Source: Trichopria drosophilae
Lineage: Eukaryota > Arthropoda > Insecta > Hymenoptera > Diapriidae
Assembly: GCA_030407085.1 (NCBI GenBank)
Contig: CM059582.1
Coordinates: 135,615,001 to 135,679,000, forward strand
Length of the DNA stretch: 64,000 nt
Reading direction: 5' to 3'
A program made the position numbers and the translations under genes. Below, in pieces: positions 46,858 through 58,977 of the stretch. Each line of letters starts with the position of its first letter. Positions within the stretch are counted from its first letter, which is position 1. Under the pieces are notes generated by a model. That model saw only the letters and a program-made list of their open reading frames with translations. It was not told the DNA's origin and made no database searches.

Positions 46858-47760
46858 TTATATTATAGCCAGAGCACTTATCACCAGTCGAGCTTTATAT
46901 TTTATAGAATTATTTAGTCCAGCTTTTCTCTTTAGCACCCAACCAGAGTTAATTACATTTGTTTTTCTTTCTTCAATATTCGTTGGTCTGTGAATAATCT
47001 CCAAAATATTGTTGCGATCCATCGACTCCAATTCACTTTGCACAGCCGTTTCTTTTCAAGCTAATTTACGGTATTCATGGCTTCTCTATAAGTCTTTGGA
47101 CCATTCTACACTGTAGTGATTAATGCACAATGGGCATTCTTTTTCCGCAGATTCACACAAAAACCAAGCTCTTGTGTACTTAATTACGGTTTAATTCCTT
47201 TCTCCTTTCAGAGACTACTTTTATTCCGCGTTTCTCCCTGCGGTCTCAGAAATATCATCCTCGTTTTAAAGTTTCTGCAATTTTTGTCTCAACCGATTCT
47301 CTGTCGCGCGTACGTCTAAGCTGCGTTCATTAGCTCAATTTATTGTAAAATTGGAACTATCAGTTCATCGAAATAAAGGGCGAGTATTATTTATCCAAGG
47401 ACATATTATTTCACCCATCGTTCCTGGCTAATACGAATCAATCGGGGCATGCCAAGAAGTGTAGACGCCTCCTCGTTCGAACTCTTTACAGTCTCCAAAT
47501 ACGAGTGTTTCATTAAAACCTACGTCCCGACATTCGTCGTATTTTCCATCTTCTGGTTATACGATCAAATACCCCATTGGTCTATAACCAATCAATACAA
47601 CACGCTTTCCCAAATGATCAAACTTAGGTCTTACCTTTTTCTGGACTTTTATATACGCAATGCAGCCAAATCGTCTCAGACCTTCTAAATCGAGCTTTTG
47701 GTTTGGATTAAATTTTTGCAACGGAGATATCATATTATTCTAGATTTGCGTGGTTCGATT
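46858..47760 (-). pseudogene. Ty1/copia remnant (integrase C-terminus to RT start)
   Basis: Minus strand from about 47700: DLEGLRRFGCIAYIKVQKKV, then KFDHLGKRVVLIGY and, past a stop, CRDVGFNETLVFGD, the conserved copia integrase C-terminal block. Downstream, 47043-46858 reads MQSELESMDRNNILEIIHRP, then SGWVLKRKAG and IKYKARLV, the start of copia RT. The intervening 47050-47430 is unreadable. No LTR found. Confidence 0.8.
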
Positions 47761-48024
47761 GTAAAAATTATGACCTGTGATTTTCCTAAAGTCACGGATT
47801 GGATCCGAAAATGCCAAATACATTCAAAGCGCGCCAGTCGTTTTTAAACGGCAACCAAAGTCCAAAATCGCCAAATTGCAAAATTGATCCCGAAACTCGA
47901 ACAAACAACGTAAATGCTCTCGACTAAAATAAACTAGGAGAGACGTGAGGTCGGGGAAGGAACAAATTTTAACTTACAGAAATAACTTAAACGCGACGAT
48001 TAGAGAAGAAAGCATTTAATTAAC

Positions 48025-49142
48025 TTATGAATTTAGTACAATGCGGTACTGCCAACGCAGATACCGAAAATATGAAAACAATAACTGAAAACCTATTATC
48101 AAGCTAATCAATCGTACGGATAACGAAACCAAGCACATTTTCAAAACGTGGACGCGGCATAACGAAAGACGTACTCGCGTGCAAGAACTCAAAGTACTCA
48201 CAACGTGAATATCCGCCTCAGAGGCATCGAGGAGGAGGGGGTCGAATATTCGCGCTGTAACTGATAACACCTCTCGTTCGGTGAGAGCCCGTGGTTTTTG
48301 ACAGTCCACTAGGATGTGATACATGTTCGTAGAGAGTCGCCAAGCTATACCAAGCACTTTAATATTTTCGTCGAGTTACATGACTTTATCTTCGATTAGT
48401 CCGTGGAGGCTTGGATCAAGGTCATCCAGAAGTATTGAATCATTACGAACCCACTTTCGTAAATTGAATTGCCCTCGGGCTAAAAGCGTTGTGAACTGAT
48501 CACGTATAACTTTGCATCTGCAAAAGTAGATGACTCAAATAATGCACCATCTTCAAACATGCAGTTTTTTAGTGCATCTTGATCACGAAGATGATCTTAG
48601 CCTTCATACTCCGCTAATTGGTGAAGGACTCTTAATGCGAGAAATGGGACAATCGCTGTACCGTATATTACTGTGAGTAGCTGGTACTCTTTTTGCGGGT
48701 CAAACGTCGAATTTCGCCATAAAATGCGCTGGATATCGACATCATTTTCATGTACAAGAATCTGCCGATACATCATCTCGATGTCAGCACAGTATAAATA
48801 CGATGTAATCGCCATTGGGTGTGAGGTATCGGCAGATCGGATTGTATAAAACCGTGGAACGGAGAGTGAGCGTGCTTTCGCGAACAAAACCATACCGGAA
48901 GTGAAGCCTTGATGGCGTCGGTCGATAGTTCGCGTTCGGAAGGAGATTACAGTGCCACGAACAAATGGTTGTAGATGGCGTGGCGTCGAGAAACACACGC
49001 GATATATACATATAGTTTTGAAGTAGGCATGAGGAGGCTCCTGCCCTAGCGACGGATAATCAATACCGAAACACGAACATAATTTGACATTCATACGTGC
49101 ATACCAATTCAATGCTAGCACTGATAGTGCTACATGATACAC
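48025..49142 (-). pseudogene. BEL/Pao reverse transcriptase remnant
   Basis: Minus strand. 49142-48597 ends with YLYCADIEMMYRQILVHEND, VDIQRILWR, then YQLLTVIYGTAIVPFLALRV and LHQLAEYEG, all canonical BEL RT motifs. After a gap with stops, LRKWVRNDSILLDDL and, at 48357 down, LGIAWRLSTNMYHILVD and LTEREVLSVTARIFDPL follow, the BEL connection region. The palm V-D-D motif should fall in the decayed gap. Earlier sequence (49142-49330) may be the 3' end of its protease; not readable. Confidence 0.85.
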
Positions 49143-50885
49143 GGGACCCGATGAAAGTATTAATTAAAGTTAAAACTTACCGTAATTGTTCCTTTTGAAT
49201 CTCTTCAATGCTCCAAAACGAACTCCTTTTCCCGTTGCCGTCGGGAGGCTGACTCCGCTGGCACTTCCCTTGCACCCGATCCTGTGGCACTCGATCCCGG
49301 AGTGAACTACACAGTAAAACCAACACAAACTTTGTCAAAATGACAAGAAAACATTAATACAAAACCCGTAAACCGAGACGATCTGTCACTTTGGTCGTCG
49401 TTCACCGTGGACTGGCTATCGCGCAGTTTTACGCGCAACTCAGCGGCCATTTTGATCAACCTCAGTCCCTATTGGTCAGTTCAGTTGTACAGCGTCTCTG
49501 TCTACTTTTCATATTCGCGTAGTCGACGTCCGTCGCACTCATTCATGGAATAGACGTATTGCTGTCGCGCTCGTCGAGTCGACGTTCGTCGCACTCATGG
49601 CCCAACATAGAATACTAATTCGTCATCAGTATTGTTTGCGCTTGTCGCACTCATTGCATTTAATATTACCGCTTCCAGTGCCGAGTGAATGTTCATCGCA
49701 CTCATGCAGAAAATCCATTCAGTCGCCCACCCCTTTTTGGAAATTTAGACTTGCCCCACTAATACCAGTATTGCCAAAATTATGTTTCCCATCTTTGTTC
49801 TTACGTTGTCATAAATTCGTCCTTTTTAATTATTGTTATATCTTATTCCCTGAAAATTAATACCTAGGACTGACGCTATGGCGTAATGGTAACGGGCCAG
49901 ACCATACTCAAGAAGAGTCACTTCCTTGTGAACCGTTACGGCAAACAAACCTAGAATTCTAAAAGTTAACTTTCTCTTGCGTACAAAACTTTTCTAAAAG
50001 GTGTTAAGAAGCGTATCGGATTTTTTGTGTAAACTTCGAAATACGTAAGTACTATGCATAATGCGCGGCGTTTAACATATAATTATATTTTTTTTTAACT
50101 CCTCCCCAATAATTGTAAAATCCCCACCATGAAATATATATAAGTACGAACCTATTCCCCTTTAATAATTTTTCTTATTCCCTCGTTTTATTTTTTTTTT
50201 TTAGTGAAAACCGGGGTCCCCGTGGCGGCTGGACTCAGTAAGGTTTTAAATGGCACAGGGAACGTGTGGCCCAAAAAATTAATGTGCGAAATAGTAAAAG
50301 TAAAAGAAACAAATCTTCAAGTGTATCGGTCTCGCGAAACGGTTGTTGGCTCGCGTGACCAACGGCAAAAAGATTTGAAATATTGAATTCTCCAATTCCC
50401 TGAAACCCATTTCCAAATAGTTAAATATGATATAATATAATATATGTGATAATAAAATAATAATATATGTAATATAAATTTAAAAATATATGTGATATGA
50501 TATATGGTGCAATTATTATATGAAAATTTTTATGTGTATGAAATAATAATTGATTTCTTTCAGGTCCTCTCGTCAACATTAGAAATTATTTTCTCCCCCT
50601 TCTATTAATTATTGGGAAAGTGCAATTATTAAAGTTCAAAAATTTTCAAGTTTTGTAGTGTTGGAAAATTACCTCCCTGTATTAATTTGAATTTATAACA
50701 GTGAATTGGAAGTGAATTAAATTTTGTTATTTTTTTTATTAATATTAAATTTAATGATTTAAAACTAAACATTTTGTTTTAATTAATTAGAATTAATTTA
50801 GGATATTTCAGTTAATTTTATAATTTTTTTTTGTGTGATGAAATTATTTTTTTTGTGTGTATTTAAAATTAAAAAAAAAAAAGAT
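49143..50885. other. Leader or LTR-like region upstream of gypsy gag
   Basis: Contains several CGACGTTCGTCGCACTCAT-like direct repeats (49515-49700). A tRNA-A-box-like CTATGGCGTAATGGTAACGG lies near 49874 without a B box. The 50390-50880 stretch is AT-rich. A frame at 50204-50386 has no match. LTR ends and a primer-binding site could not be fixed. Confidence 0.35.
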
Positions 50886-52763
50886 ATGGCTGAACAATAC
50901 CGACTATTTTGGGATAATCATGTTGCCCACAATACCACCCCCACACCGGAAGTACCTGCAACTACCACTAGCGCTACAGTCCCAACATTAACCCCTCCAA
51001 TAATAACAGCAGTACCCATGATTGCAACCTCTGTGACCGCTACGTCTACTGCTTCAGAATCCCGAAAGGCCACTAAAGAGCAATATGAAGCCATATTAGC
51101 GAGCATCCAACAGATGAATTTCTTAGATTTTATTAAAGAATGTGATTGGGCTGAAATTGCTTTTGTCGGTGACTTTAGGGTAATGCAAGATCGGTTAACA
51201 CGATATAAGGTGTTAACTACTTACCCCGATTCCGATGTAGATTGGAATGAAGCGGTGGATGGTAGAGGTGAAGCATTACCAATTATCCTTGGTGAAGCAT
51301 TAAGTGGCCCAGTAATAGGGAATGTAATCCGGAACCCCTTAGAAAATACGGTACCCCCTCGCACCGTTACTACTGGCGCCGCCCAGGAGCTTGTCGCTCG
51401 CGTACGGGATCCCTCCTTTATTTTCCCTTCCGATCGATCTCGCGTTTTATAAAGACCCAGAATCATTTACGGAAGATCAGTCCAGTCATCCTGAACCACC
51501 TAACCATTTAAATACCCTTTCAAGATCCCCAACTATAACTACAATTTCCTTAGCCCCTGCCACTCCTCCCATAATTAACCCAAATATAACCTATCCTCCT
51601 CCCTCTCGTCATACTGTCCATTTCCCCCCTGACCAAACTTATAATTTATCCCTCCACGATCCTCGTGGTCATAGTACAAAGGTTGGTCCCACTTCCAGAT
51701 TTCTGAAAAATATGCCGACTCCTACCAAATCATACTTCGGTTGCTCTGCATGTCCGTCGCAGACAACCGGAGTATGGAATAAAAGCGCTGTAGAGCAATG
51801 GCGAACCCAAGGTCCAACATTGTCCGGAGAGGACGACGAAGACGCGGATTTTTTCCTACTGAACTGAAGGAATACGATGTTAGTCGAGAATTCTCCGAGG
51901 AAGAACTGTTGTGTGCCCTCCCCGAGGCATTCAGTGGATCTGCTTTGAATTGGTATCGAATAAAGCAGGAAAGCTGCTCCACTTTTGATGAATTTGTCTC
52001 CTGTTTTAGATCAGTTTTTGGTCAGATGTATTACGAAATACGTATTCGACGAGATATTTCCCTACGTACACAAGGATTAGAAGAATCCGCCCGAGACTTT
52101 ATGGTAGCTTTTCGCGGTCTTTTTAATCTATTATCCACCCCTTCACCCCTTGAAGAACAATTATTAGCTATGTGCTGCCACAATTTGCGTCCAGCCCTAT
52201 CGGAAAGAAAATCGCGAGAAAAAGTAAATAATTTTTCAGAATTGTATCAATTATGTAACCATTATGAAAACATAATGCAGAGGGAAAAACAATATAGGCC
52301 CCCTCCTTCTGCGTCCCTATCCTTTTGTCCCACATTTGTCTATAACCCTAATAAAAATAGACCAAAAATTAGAATCGCTGCTACAGATCCAGTTCCTGAA
52401 AATTCCCCTTCCTTTCATACTCCAAGCCCTACCACTTCATCGTCGGTCCCACGAGTCCCGATTAATCCTTCAAGGCATTATCATCCAAAACTACCTCCAC
52501 CTCCTTCAAACGGTAAAGCAGTGCAAAAATCAAAATCCCAACCAGAAGTTTCTTCCATTCCGCCCCTAATGAGTAAAGTAGTAAAAGCCTCGTATCAACC
52601 CCCAACAAGTAATAGTGTAAGATGTTTCAATTGTAAGAAAATAGGCCATATTTTTAGAGAATGTCCCGACTCCCTCGGATACTTTTGTTTTATGTGCGGA
52701 TATCCGGGAAAATCGTCAGTAAATTGCCCATCGTGTGCTCGTAGGCGTACGGGAAACGCGTAG
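50886..52763 (+). pseudogene. Ty3/gypsy gag, frameshifted
   Basis: Start MAEQYRLFWDNHVAHN at 50886. A Thr/Pro-rich leader is followed by the conserved FRVMQDRL...DVDWNEAVDGRGEAL block (to about 51300). Frameshifts near 51400 and 51800 carry reading into the 51798-52763 frame. That frame has a capsid-like stretch ALPEAFSGSALNWYRIKQES, then FVSCFRSVFG and ARDFMVAFRGLFNLL, a Pro-rich linker, and a zinc knuckle CFNCKKIGHIFREC at about 52624. A second Cys cluster CFMCGYPGKSSVNCPSC precedes the stop at 52761-52763. Gag packages element RNA. Dead or in need of error correction because of two frame changes. Confidence 0.8.
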
Positions 52764-52819
52764 CCGGGGGGCCAAAATCGTCCCTGTCTACCCGTAAAAA
52801 TTTGTTTCAGAAACCCCAT

Positions 52820-53449
52820 AAAATGAGATTGATTAATTTAGTTTGTATACATTCCCCTTCATCAGATCCCCATTACTACGTTTGGTTGGAATTGCACGGA
52901 ATCCCCTTAAAAGCCCTTTAGATTCTGGAGCATCCCCAAACATACTTGGGTGTTAGTTGTGAAAGCATACTGGCTCCATTTTTAAGACCGATTGAAGAAG
53001 AGGTAAGAGTAGCAGACGGAAGCGTTGTCCCTTTGCGTGGAGTGGTGTTCCTAGAAATAAAATTAGATAATGATGTCCAAGTGCTAGATGTGAGAGAAGC
53101 CCCCCTTAGTTATGCATGCGTTTCAGGAATAGATTTTTTAGGATTGTTTGGAATTAAGATAGATTATGAGAGAGGAATATGGAAAACTAAAAATGGCCCT
53201 TTTCGTAATTTCGGTAGAAATATTGGTATGATTCCCGTCCAACCTATTTATGATTGTGCCGGTTTAATAAAACCATCGTTTTATGCAGAGAAAAGACTTA
53301 ATGAACTACTAACCCGATTAATTCCCGTATCCAATTCCCCAGTCCTAACCCATACCCACCTAGCCCAGCAATGTACAAAATCATCCCCCTATTCCACAAA
53401 AACCCCGTGTGTTATCCCCTTATATATGTTGAGAATTGCCCAAACGTAA
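52820..53449 (+). pseudogene. Ty3/gypsy protease region
   Basis: Upstream of RT. The nucleotides for an aspartic protease active site DSGASPNI occur at about 52921-52944 but are out of frame with both the upstream stretch (a TAG interrupts) and the downstream open frame 52946-53449. That frame continues EVRVADGSVVPLRGVVFLEI and GIDFLGLFGIKIDYERGIW, typical of retrotransposon protease C-termini. Two small indels flank the active site. Confidence 0.7.
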
Positions 53450-53458
53450 GTTGATAAA

Positions 53459-54620
53459 ATGTTAAGTGAGGATGTAATTGAGAAATCCATGAGCCCGTGG
53501 ATGAGTAACCCTGTAATTGTCCCAAAGGCCGACTGTAAGCATAGATTTTGCATAGATTATAGAGATGTAAATAAAGTAACTTTGAAAGATGCGTATACCA
53601 TCTCGAATATGGAACGTATTTTATCAGCTCTGCGTCGCACCCGTTGTGTTTCCAAATTAGATTTAAGTCAAGCATACTTTCAGGTCCCAGTAGAACCCAG
53701 TAGTCGCCCAATCATCGCCTTCGCCGTCCCAGGAAGAGGCATGTTTCAATTTAAGAGAATGTCTTTTGGATTAACAAATGCCTCTGCCACATTTCAAATC
53801 CTAATGAATAGGCTAATTGATCCTGCTTGGGAACCCCATGTCTTTGTCTACCTAGATGACGTAATAATAGCCACAGAATCGGAAGACGAACATTTTAAGT
53901 CTTTGGAGATTGTTTTGAAAACTTTAGTTAAAGCTGCATTAGATATAAATCAACAAAAAAGTGAGTTCTTCTGTTCCGAGGTTAAATATCTGGGTTACGT
54001 CATAGGCAAGGACGGGTTAAAAGCGGATCAAGATAAAATAGCCCCTATTTTAGAATACCCCTCTCCTACTACCCTGAAACAATTACGCCGATTCCTGGGA
54101 ATGGTTGGTTGGTGTGCCCGTTTTTTCCCTAACCTATCCAGAGATTGAGTCCCGTTGACACAGCTCCTCATGAAAAACGCATCCTGGCACTGGGGAGCTG
54201 AACAACAGCAAACTTTCGATACCCTCCGTTATTCCCTTACTTGTACTCCTGTTTTAGCCCGCCCTAATTTCGAATTACCTTTTTCAGTCCAGACAGACGC
54301 TAGCGACGTTGCTGTGGGTGCCGTTCTGACTCAGGAAATAGACGGTTATGAACATCCTATAGTTTTTGCGAGTCGAGTATTGACTGCGGCGGAATGGAAA
54401 TACACAGTAACGGAACGAGAGTGTCTGGGTGTTATGGGCAGTGAAAAAGTTCAAGCCCTACATTGAGGGAACCACCTTTGACGTGATCACAGATCGCAGT
54501 AGTTTACAGCGGTTAAGAAATTTACGTGATGCGACGGGACGATTGGCTCGTTGGGCACTGGCCTTACAGGCATATGATATGAAGATAATTGGTATAAAGA
54601 TAAAATTAATAATATAAGAG
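53459..54620 (+). pseudogene. Ty3/gypsy reverse transcriptase and RNase H
   Basis: The 53459-54148 frame holds all core RT motifs: NPVIVPKAD, FCIDYRDVNKVT, CVSKLDLSQAYFQVPVE (first catalytic Asp), FKRMSFGLTNASATFQILMN and VFVYLDDVIIATE with the intact Y-L-D-D. It ends KQLRRFLGMVGWCARFF. A stop at 54146 is followed in the same region by PVLARPNFELPFSVQTDASD and IVFASRVLTAAEWKYTVTER, the RNase H start. A frameshift near 54435 leads to FDVITDRSSLQRLRNL. RT is otherwise well preserved, which makes this the best-kept retroelement in the window. Confidence 0.85.
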
Positions 54621-54689
54621 AATTCCGATTTAATAGATAGTTGAAGATAAAATATATTACCATCGCCTTCACCCAGTTATAGAGCCCGC

Positions 54690-55630
54690 CGAGAAAGATC
54701 TTGATGCTTGGAAGTTAGTATTGCCCTCAGAATCCTCTTCGTGCCATAAGTGATGCATGTCAACCCACAGTCTGGTCATTTAGGAGTGGACAAAACGTAT
54801 CAACGTTTGATACAAGACTTCTTTTGGCCTGGCATCTTTCATGATGTGGCCAAATATGTCGCTCGATGTCCTGAATGCCAGCGCCAGAAGGTATCCCAAC
54901 GCCCTCCTGTAGGTGTGATGCGAGAAAGAACTACGGAATATCCCTGGAGTACCGTAGCTGCTGATTAAATGCCCCCCCCCCCCCACCAGTCAACATCAGA
55001 ATCAGTACATAGTTGTTTTTCAGGACCTATTTACCAAGTATATAGAGGCAAAAGCCCTTCGATCGGCCACAGGATCGGCAATATCGAATGCTTTGGACTC
55101 CTTAGTGGTCAATCGTTGGGGTTGCCCAAAATATTTTGTCTCCGATAATGGAAAAGAATTTGATAATAAGTATTAGGATTATCATTTACAGCAGCTAGGT
55201 ATCTCCAAAGTCCCAACATCTCCCTACCATCTCCAAGCGAATCCTGTGGAACGTGCCAATAGAACCCTAAAAACGATGATTTCCTCTTTTGTTGGTATGG
55301 ATCATCGTGAATGGGATTTGCACTTAAATGAATTCTGCTTTGCCATGAATACGTCAGTACAAGCCTCCACCCAAATGACCCCTGCCTTCTTAAATTTTGG
55401 TCGCAATCCCTGTCCTGTCCGAAGTATCCGTAATAATGACCCAGTCATCCTTAATAGTATTGACCCCATGGCATGGAGAGAGAATAAAACGATTGCCGTT
55501 GATTCATGATTGGGTTCGAAAGAATTTAGAGCAAGCTGTAAAAAGACAAGCCCAATATTATAATAGAAATCGTGAAGACTCCCGTTTTAAAGTAAATGAT
55601 TTAGTAATGAGTTTTTTTTTAAGTCTTTAA
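54690..55630 (+). pseudogene. Ty3/gypsy integrase
   Basis: HHCC zinc finger: HVNPQSGHLGVDKTYQRL, then YVARCPECQRQK (54750-54890). Catalytic core: AAD at about 54959 (first Asp), then FTKYIEAKALRSATGSA, WGCPKYFVSDNGKEFDN (second Asp) with a TAG shortly after, and NPVERANRTLKTMISSF (Glu). A C run of about 14 at 54973-54986 shifts the frame between the first and second Asp. The C-terminal WVRKNLEQAVKRQAQYYNRN and FKVNDLVMSFF give the usual tail. A region of about 70 bases before it (54600-54670) is AT-rich insertion-like sequence. Confidence 0.8.
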
Positions 55631-55890
55631 TTTTACTTAGCAATTTAACCCTATCTTCCCGATCAATCGATTCTCTGATTGAAATGTACTATCTACAAAT
55701 TGAATTCTCCGAATTTGATATTTCAATCTGAATTTTATCTCTAATATTTGCAGGATCTTTGTCCGCCATCCAACTTCTAATGTTCTCCTCTACCCAGTCA
55801 ATACTCTCCTTAAGTTCTACTTTTGTGACTATGCTTTACTCGTTACATTACATAATAAAATACAGAATTCGAATCATGTTGGAACATAAA
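55631..55890. other. 3' flank of the gypsy element
   Basis: No gene. The 3' LTR is expected here but I could not match it to the 5' side. Confidence 0.3.
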
Positions 55891-56275
55891 ATCGGCTTCG
55901 TAGCTCAGGCGGTAGCGTACTGGACTACGAAGTCGTAGGTCGTGAGTTCGATCCCCGGCTGGGCAATTTTTCGAAATTGTTTCCAGGCAGCAGTTCGCCA
56001 TGTGTAAGACGAACTACGCTGTCTGTTTGGCATTTTCGAGGTATTGTCTTCAGGTGGAAATCGAGCCATGGCCGATGCTGTACTTAATGTGGGTTTCTGC
56101 AGTTTTCTACATTCTCGACAAATGTGAGTTTGGCGCCATCAAAGACGACCAGCAGCTCTCGCAATGGTACTCACATGTACCCGGACAAACTCCCTGAGAG
56201 ATGTTGGGGCACCTTGATCGAGGTGGAAGGTTGAGGGTAAAAAATAAAAAAAAAAATAAAAAAAAATATATTTAA
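55891..56275 (+). repeat. tRNA-derived SINE (tRNA-Arg-like head)
   Basis: The head at 55893-55965 contains the A box TAGCTCAGGCGG and B box GAGTTCGATCCCC with normal spacing. After CTGGA the anticodon loop reads CTACGAA, implying Arg-ACG ancestry, but the 3' anticodon stem and acceptor do not pair. A body of about 250 bases follows and the element ends in an A-rich tail with AAAAAATAAAAAA (56240-56270). It differs from the minus-strand SINE at 4370-4597 in both body and anticodon. Confidence 0.75.
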
Positions 56276-57004
56276 TGTATTAAATATAAAATTAAACAAT
56301 TATCAAAGAAATTCATTTAGAACTAAATATATATTGGCATTTATGAAAGCATTTTAATAAAATTGTGATTAACATATATTATTTCCTTCGCATATATATA
56401 AATATATTCGCACAATCACACCTATCGCGTATCGTTATTGTCTGAGTATGTAGTCCATGTTCATTTACTATTTTTATATATAAATGTAATTCTCACGAAT
56501 TCGAAAGTTATGTTCCGCCTTCAAGCACTTCGTAGCGCGCCAACGAATCAGTATGCAAGGTGATACCCATAGATGGCGTTCGGGCACTGCACCCAAGAGG
56601 ACCTCTCTGCGCCCCACTGTAGCTTACCGTGATGCGCATCGGAACAAGCCTGCGCGCTTCAGTTCGCTTCCGGCGATAGTTCGATTCGGTACGGAACACA
56701 TTAGTAATACCTTGTTCCTATCGTAATTCCTGTTCACTATTACTTGTAGTAACTCTGTCAGGTTAATACATTTTTATTTAAATAACCTTATGAGCAGGTC
56801 ATTCATCCTCTCGCGAATCCTGATCCCCATCCTGCATGAGCGTCCTTTCCAGCCAAACTGGTAAACGAAAATTTCGCGTACGTGCATAACGAAAAATGTT
56901 GGCGATGCAGCCAGGATCCTGAGGATTACAGTGTAATTTGTGTAGTGCTGGAGTGATGGAAACGCCCTTCGATAAAACGGGCAGGTTTCGGTGAAGCCAC
57001 GCGT
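56276..57004. other. Possible LTR-like promoter region
   Basis: AT-rich to 56510, then a more GC-rich stretch starting TGTTCCGCCTTCAAGC that runs to a TTTTTATTTAAATAACC polyadenylation-like patch at about 56770. Its place upstream of the BEL gag remnant would suit a BEL LTR, but no partner copy was found. Confidence 0.3.
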
Positions 57005-57500
57005 GTAACAAAGCACGCGTCCTTTTTCGTGTAACTCAATCAAGTTCGAACGAGTTCGCCACTTCGTTCGCTCGGTTTTCAATCAATTGAATTGCAACAC
57101 GTCGATTTGCCTCGCGTGAAACATAGCATGCGTCCGGTAACGCGTCCATTTTCCTGTGACGTCATCGAGTTCGTCGCTTCGTTCTCTCAGTTTTTTCTCA
57201 GCGATTTCGTTGCCACGCGTTGGTTTTGCCTCGTATGTATCAAAACACGCGTCCGGCAACGCGTCCATTTAGTGTGACGTCATCGGGCTCAAACGAATTC
57301 GTTGCTTCGTTCGCTCGGTTTTCAAGCAATTTCATTGATACGCGTCGGTTTGCCTCGCGCAAAAAAAAGCACGCGTCGACTTCGTGCGACGCCATTGCGT
57401 TCGAACGAGTTAGTCGCATCTCTCCCTCGGTTTTTCGGCAATGTCGTTGACAAGCTTCGGTTCATTTCTTGTGAAAAAAATGCACGCGTTCAGCTTCTCA
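57005..57500. repeat. ~117-bp tandem repeat, four to five units, with CRE-like sites
   Basis: The anchor CACGCGTCC or variants recurs at about 57012, 57127, 57244, 57370 and 57482. Units share CGAACGAGTTCG, CTTCGTTCGCTCGGTTTT and GCGTCGGTTTGCCTCG. Two units contain the octamer TGACGTCA (57157-57164, 57275-57282), the consensus CREB/ATF site; the others have a decayed version. CpG-rich. Confidence 0.75.
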
Positions 57501-57727
57501 TCTCAAAGTCATTTAAACGCCACATTGAGATGAATACAAGTTGGAGACGAAATTTCGTAACGCAGTCGGCAATTTACCGATTCGCTAAACAGTTACCTTC
57601 CATACCAAGCGGTATTCTAACATACCGGCATACAATTTACCCTCTCTGCATCAAGCAGTGATCTACTGTACCGACTGCTAATTCGGTCGGTAACAACATT
57701 TGTCGCGTTTTACTAAGATTTCCTTCA

Positions 57728-58310
57728 ATGGCACATCAAAGGGCCAACAAGTCAAAAAGCAAATCGCTTCAACGAGTATCAACTTTAGACGAATCACGCC
57801 CAGTGGCTCCGGTGTTGTAATTTGGACTCAAAATTACGGAATATCACCAGTCCCACTGATATGATAAAGGATTACTTCACACAACGACTTTTGCCGCGAT
57901 AGAGAGTGCAGTCTTAAATCACCTCGGTGACATTGATGAAATCATCAATGGTTTAGCTGATTCATCGAGATCTGTATCACTTCACAATATTTCAGACGTC
58001 GCCACGGTACATCGGAAAACTGTCTTGCCTAAGATTTCTATACCGAAATTTAATGGACAATTTGAAAACTGGATCGCGTTTTGTGATTATTTTCAATCAT
58101 TGATAATTAATAATAATTATCTCGACAATCTTAAAAAATGCCATTACCTTAGAACCAGAACCAGCGCCATTAATTAATTATATTTCACACGCAGAAGGTG
58201 CATTTCAAGAAACTTGGAAGGTCCTCGAAAGTAAATGCTCATTTTCATCGGTTATTTGCGACTCACTCTTTTCCAAAAGAAAGCTCCACCGGTCATTTAT
58301 TTCGTGATAA
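57728..58310 (+). pseudogene. BEL/Pao gag remnant
   Basis: ATG at 57728 opens MAHQRANKSKSKSLQRVSTL. Two stops follow, then IESAVLNHLGDIDEIINGLA and LPKISIPKFNGQFENWIAFC, then DYFQSLI, the conserved BEL gag block LPKI-LP-FDG---W--F-D-F. A frame change near 58140 continues with LEPEPAPLINYISHAEGAFQ and ETWKVLESKCS. The zinc knuckles are absent. The tandem array with CRE-like sites lies directly upstream. Confidence 0.7.
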
Positions 58311-58755
58311 TTTTGTAGAATCACGTTACGCCTACTTTACCGACTGTTTGGTGCTGCGATCGGTCCTGAAAGGGAGCACACTCTTCTCTTCGCATAGTCT
58401 GTGCACGAACTTAGTACATATACGATAGAGTTACCGAGTGAAGTAGGACTGCAGACTTTCGAAAAGGGAGGTCTACCGTACCTTTTCAAAGTACGATTCA
58501 TTTCTGTTTATGTGAACAATATTCTGCTGTCGAAACATGGATATGTACAATGTGATTCTTAAATTGTATCCCCCTTCATTAACCTGCATTGTTTGTATGA
58601 ACATGTACATATTTATCATAAAAAACGAAATCAACTCTTAAACAAAACCCGAGTAATAATTTTCAAGGAAAATTTTTTATTTTCAACGTGATTTGAAATT
58701 CTTACACCCTCCATCTCCCTCTCTGCTTACTTAACGATGGCAAATTTATCGTCAG

Positions 58756-58977
58756 TTGTTGGAACGCTTTTGGAAGGTTTGGTCAACTGATTATTTGCGG
58801 TCTCTGGAACATCGCAGTAAATGGCAGCGGCCACAGAAAAATATTTCTGTCGGTCAATTAGTTATAATGACTCCATGGATCAAAAGAAACAATAAAATCG
58901 GGGACACTATTCTTTTGAAGAATTATAAAGAAGCTGAGAATATCTCGACTCACCCAGACTTCGACCACGTGTTCTAA
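58756..58977 (+). pseudogene. BEL/Pao integrase C-terminus
   Basis: LLERFWKVWSTDYLRSLEHR, then SKWQRPQKNISVGQLVIM matches the terminal integrase block of BEL elements (FW-RWS-EYL--LQ-R-KW). It directly follows the gag remnant with only about 450 unreadable bases between, so protease, RT and most integrase have been deleted from this copy. Confidence 0.7.

Noticed and set aside
49868..49945. Possible tRNA gene near CTATGGCGTAATGGTAACGG
   Set aside because: An A-box-like stretch only; no B box or cloverleaf pairing.
55893..55965. Functional tRNA-Arg
   Set aside because: Promoter boxes are good but anticodon and acceptor stems do not pair, and an A-rich tail follows the body; treated as a SINE.
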